This document shows positions 14,419 to 16,331 of a stretch of DNA of 16,331 bases, one piece after another. The number at the start of each line of letters is the position of its first letter. Positions within the stretch are counted from its first letter, which is position 1. The notes below the pieces were generated by a model. That model made no database searches, had not been told where the DNA came from, and saw only the letters and a program-made list of their open reading frames with translations. The DNA is from Candidatus Woesearchaeota archaeon. Lineage in GTDB: Archaea; Nanobdellota; Nanobdellia; UBA10117. Position numbers and translations under genes: made by a program. The stretch spans positions 1 through 16,331 of the forward strand of contig JAHFKX010000001.1 in assembly GCA_023245115.1 (NCBI GenBank), written 5' to 3'.

Positions 14419-15936
14419 CTATAATTTCATTAGGCAGGCGTTAGTTTTAATAATCTTGCTGTTAAAGCATAATTCTAGGGCACTACAATGTGCACCATAC
14501 AGAACTAAGTCTGTTACTCCTACTCCCGTATTATGTGCCGCTAATTGTAGTTCTTTGCAGTTATCTGCTTTTGCAGCAATAGAAACCGCTCTTGTTAGTT
14601 CAGCGCTTGCTTTTGGTATTGCAATTGGACTCCAGCCGAGCGGTGTTTTGAGGTTTTTGTAAATTGCACCATACGAATAAACGCATGCGTCTCTTACTTC
14701 TGTTACGGGTGAGCCAATAACTATGAATTTTCCGTTTACATTATCCAGCAGGCTTATTGTCTCGCTAGCAGTTTCGCTGTGCGTAGAGAACCAGGGAGTT
14801 ATTATGGTTGAAGCGACGATTCCTGCGATAGGCAGTATTATCAGTGCGGCAGACAGGCCAGTACGTAACAATTTGTGCAATTTTTCAGTGTCAAGTTTGA
14901 ATAACATCACGAGAGAATAAAATAAAAATAGCATGCCATACATATCTGGCGTTGCGCGATTAATTATTGGGAAGTATGCTGGCCAGCGCAATAAATAAAT
15001 AGCTGCAAACGCAAGCGGGAGAGAGTAAAACATAAATTCGTCTTTTATTTTTTTAGTTAAGTACGAGAGTGCAAATAAAAATAAAAATGCGAGTGGCGCC
15101 GCAGTGCTAAACAGCTTGTCGTTGAGGCTCGAAGCGTTATTCAGCAAAAGCCATTTTAGCGGATAAAAACTTCCAGAGTTAGCTACGGCATATTTATCTG
15201 CATTTGAAGCATCAAGTAGGTTTAATAGCAATGGCGTTGCCAGGATAAGTACAATCGCGCCACAGGCAAGCGCGGCAAAGACAAATTTAAATTCTTTTTT
15301 GATAAGTTTATAAAATAAAAATCCTGCAACAAACACAAATGATGTTATAAATACTAACGTGTGTGAGTAAAAAAGTAACGTCATAATTCCAGTAAATAAT
15401 GCTGCAAACTGCAGATCAACATTTTTGTTTTTGTAATAATAAAGCAGCGAGGCAAGCCCGAAGAAAACAAGCCAGCCAAACATTTCCGGCAGCTTTCCGA
15501 GCTTCAGGAATACGCCGATTGCTACTGGATTTACAAAGAAAAATGCGAAAAAGACCATCCGAGCAACGCGGGAGATTTTTATTATTGAACCAAATTTCCA
15601 AATCAGTAAAAAACCAATAAAATACATGGCTGTGAGTGATATAAACGCTGCTGCGGTTGCATCGCCCGTGATTTTGAGGAAAGGCAGGCTGAAGAAGTGC
15701 CATGCAAATGGGTAATATTTGAATAAAATGTAATTTCCATCATACCAGTTGGGAACTGCTGCGTGGAAGCCATACTTGCCCAAGAAAAATAAATTTGCGA
15801 TGTGGCTGCAATAATCCTGGCTCGAGCCGTCGAGCGGGAAATTTGAAATCATTAGTGATTGATTTATCAACCGTACGGCTAAATAGCCAAGCAGAAAAAT
15901 TGTCGGTACAGCTAAAATCTTTGCCGGTAGTTTCAT
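14419..15936 (-). CDS. Polytopic membrane protein, GT-C/PTPS-related type
   Basis: This 505-residue protein has about eleven hydrophobic segments. The first is near residues 5-22 and others lie near 84-108, 115-135, 145-160, 170-208, 216-236, 275-295, 300-320, 330-350 and 362-385. A soluble C-terminal region of about 120 residues (390-505) follows. Just after the first segment lies an acidic loop, FPLDGSSQDYCSHI (33-46; D36, D41, H45), then GKYGF and FKYYPFAWHF. This is the layout of the GT-C-like '6-pyruvoyl-tetrahydropterin synthase-related' membrane family and suggests a lipid-linked-sugar transferase with an outward-facing active site. The ATG at 15936 is preferred over the TTG at 15954, because the TATA box at 15957-15966 is 25-27 bases away. 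It heads the operon with methyltransferase, GT2 and 2-epimerase. Confidence 0.75.
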   Translation of the reverse strand: MKLPAKILAVPTIFLLGYLAVRLINQSLMISNFPLDGSSQDYCSHIANLFFLGKYGFHAAVPNWYDGNYILFKYYPFAWHFFSLPFLKITGDATAAAFISLTAMYFIGFLLIWKFGSIIKISRVARMVFFAFFFVNPVAIGVFLKLGKLPEMFGWLVFFGLASLLYYYKNKNVDLQFAALFTGIMTLLFYSHTLVFITSFVFVAGFLFYKLIKKEFKFVFAALACGAIVLILATPLLLNLLDASNADKYAVANSGSFYPLKWLLLNNASSLNDKLFSTAAPLAFLFLFALSYLTKKIKDEFMFYSLPLAFAAIYLLRWPAYFPIINRATPDMYGMLFLFYSLVMLFKLDTEKLHKLLRTGLSAALIILPIAGIVASTIITPWFSTHSETASETISLLDNVNGKFIVIGSPVTEVRDACVYSYGAIYKNLKTPLGWSPIAIPKASAELTRAVSIAAKADNCKELQLAAHNTGVGVTDLVLYGAHCSALELCFNSKIIKTNACLMKL

Positions 15937-15956
15937 TAGTTTATTAAAAAGCAAAG

Positions 15957-15966
15957 TTTTTTTAAA
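15957..15966. promoter_or_regulatory. Shared bidirectional TATA box for the two membrane-protein genes
   Basis: TTTTTTTAAA, preceded by CAAAG, has its core about 26 bases before the minus-strand ATG at 15936 and about 24.5 bases before the plus-strand ATG at 15987. Both genes would be leaderless from this one element. Confidence 0.55.
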
Positions 15967-15986
15967 TTTGCTATTCTCGACGGTTC

Positions 15987-16331
15987 ATGAATAAGTTCAA
16001 TTTGGCCGCCTTTATTGCTTTTTCAGCCGTATTGCTGGCTTTTTCACTTTCCGTAACTAGGATTACATTTCACGATACACACGAGTACATTACTGTCGCA
16101 AAAGAGATTGCCGGCATTCATAATGTGAATGTGCATTCGGGCCATTCGTTTGTTTATCCAGTATATTTGTCTGTTTTCGTAAAGCTGTTTCCATCGATGC
16201 AGGCCATAAAGTTTGCAAACGTTTTATGGCTAATCGCGCTCGCCGGGCTTTTGGCATTTGGTGTTAAATCCGCAAAACCATTCCTTCTTTTCGCAACATC
16301 GCCGCTTGTCTGGTGGCTCTCGCCACAGATA
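15987..16331 (+). CDS. GT-C-like membrane protein (partial, N-terminal 115 residues)
   Basis: The reading frame starts at the ATG at 15987 and runs off the right edge without a stop. An N-terminal hydrophobic segment (about 5-22) is followed by a loop THFHDTHEYI-like (FHDTHEYI, 28-35: D30, H32, E33, Y34) and AKEIAG (38-43). A HSFVYPVYLSVFVKLFP segment and two further hydrophobic stretches (near 74-92 and 96-110) follow. An acidic first loop after the first membrane segment is characteristic of GT-C glycosyltransferases such as ArnT/PMT-type enzymes and archaeal relatives, which move a sugar from a polyprenyl phosphate to a protein or glycan. With two thirds or more of the protein missing, only the general type can be supported. 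It is divergent from the other GT-C-like gene and shares its promoter box. Confidence 0.6.
   Translation, partial: MNKFNLAAFIAFSAVLLAFSLSVTRITFHDTHEYITVAKEIAGIHNVNVHSGHSFVYPVYLSVFVKLFPSMQAIKFANVLWLIALAGLLAFGVKSAKPFLLFATSPLVWWLSPQI

Noticed and set aside
13663..14424. Long plus-strand frame (about 250 codons) opposite the methyltransferase
   Set aside because: It is the antisense of a frame with all SAM-binding motifs; its own translation resembles no family and is low in charge pattern.

Overview
The window is a densely packed stretch of surface-glycan (polysaccharide or N-glycan) biosynthesis genes, most likely from an archaeon. The archaeal reading rests on promoter architecture. A/T boxes (TTATAA, TTATTTAA, TTTTTTAA types) with purine-rich flanks sit 24-28 bases before many start codons, which is the archaeal TATA-to-start spacing and implies largely leaderless mRNAs. 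The composition is AT-rich. There is no bacterial-style -35/-10 arrangement, rRNA, tRNA, CRISPR array or insertion sequence. The lineage cannot be fixed from the sequence; a small-genome archaeon would fit the tight packing.

Layout. Positions 1-3732 (minus strand) hold a KDPG-aldolase-like protein cut by the left edge, a radical SAM/SPASM protein and a large GT-B-type protein related to CDP-glycerol glycerophosphotransferases. Positions 3784-5478 (plus) hold a NodU/CmcH-type O-carbamoyltransferase. Positions 5471-6442 (minus) hold a family-4 glycosyltransferase. Positions 6510-9187 (plus) hold a Gfo/Idh/MocA dehydrogenase, a Nudix hydrolase and an ALG11-like glycosyltransferase. Positions 9179-11187 (minus) hold a second Gfo/Idh/MocA dehydrogenase and a DegT-type aminotransferase. 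Positions 11264-11938 (plus) hold a WbpD-like N-acetyltransferase. Positions 11913-15936 (minus) form a four-gene coupled operon: GT-C-like membrane protein, SAM methyltransferase, family-2 glycosyltransferase and WecB/WbpI-type 2-epimerase. From 15987 a second GT-C-like membrane protein starts and runs off the right edge.

How they fit. The dehydrogenase, aminotransferase, N-acetyltransferase and 2-epimerase at 9179-13007 match the last four enzymes of the route from UDP-GlcNAcA to UDP-2,3-diacetamido-2,3-dideoxy-mannuronic acid. The first enzyme (WbpA-type 6-dehydrogenase) is not in the window. The glycosyltransferases and polytopic GT-C-like proteins would assemble or transfer sugars. The carbamoyltransferase, methyltransferase and radical SAM protein are candidate modifying enzymes.

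Architecture is the most striking feature. Four divergent gene pairs start 51-77 bases apart. In at least three of them one short A/T box appears to serve both directions. All three convergent pairs overlap at their stop codons by 8, 9 and 26 bases. No gene-free stretch exceeds 80 bases, so there is no large unexplained gap.
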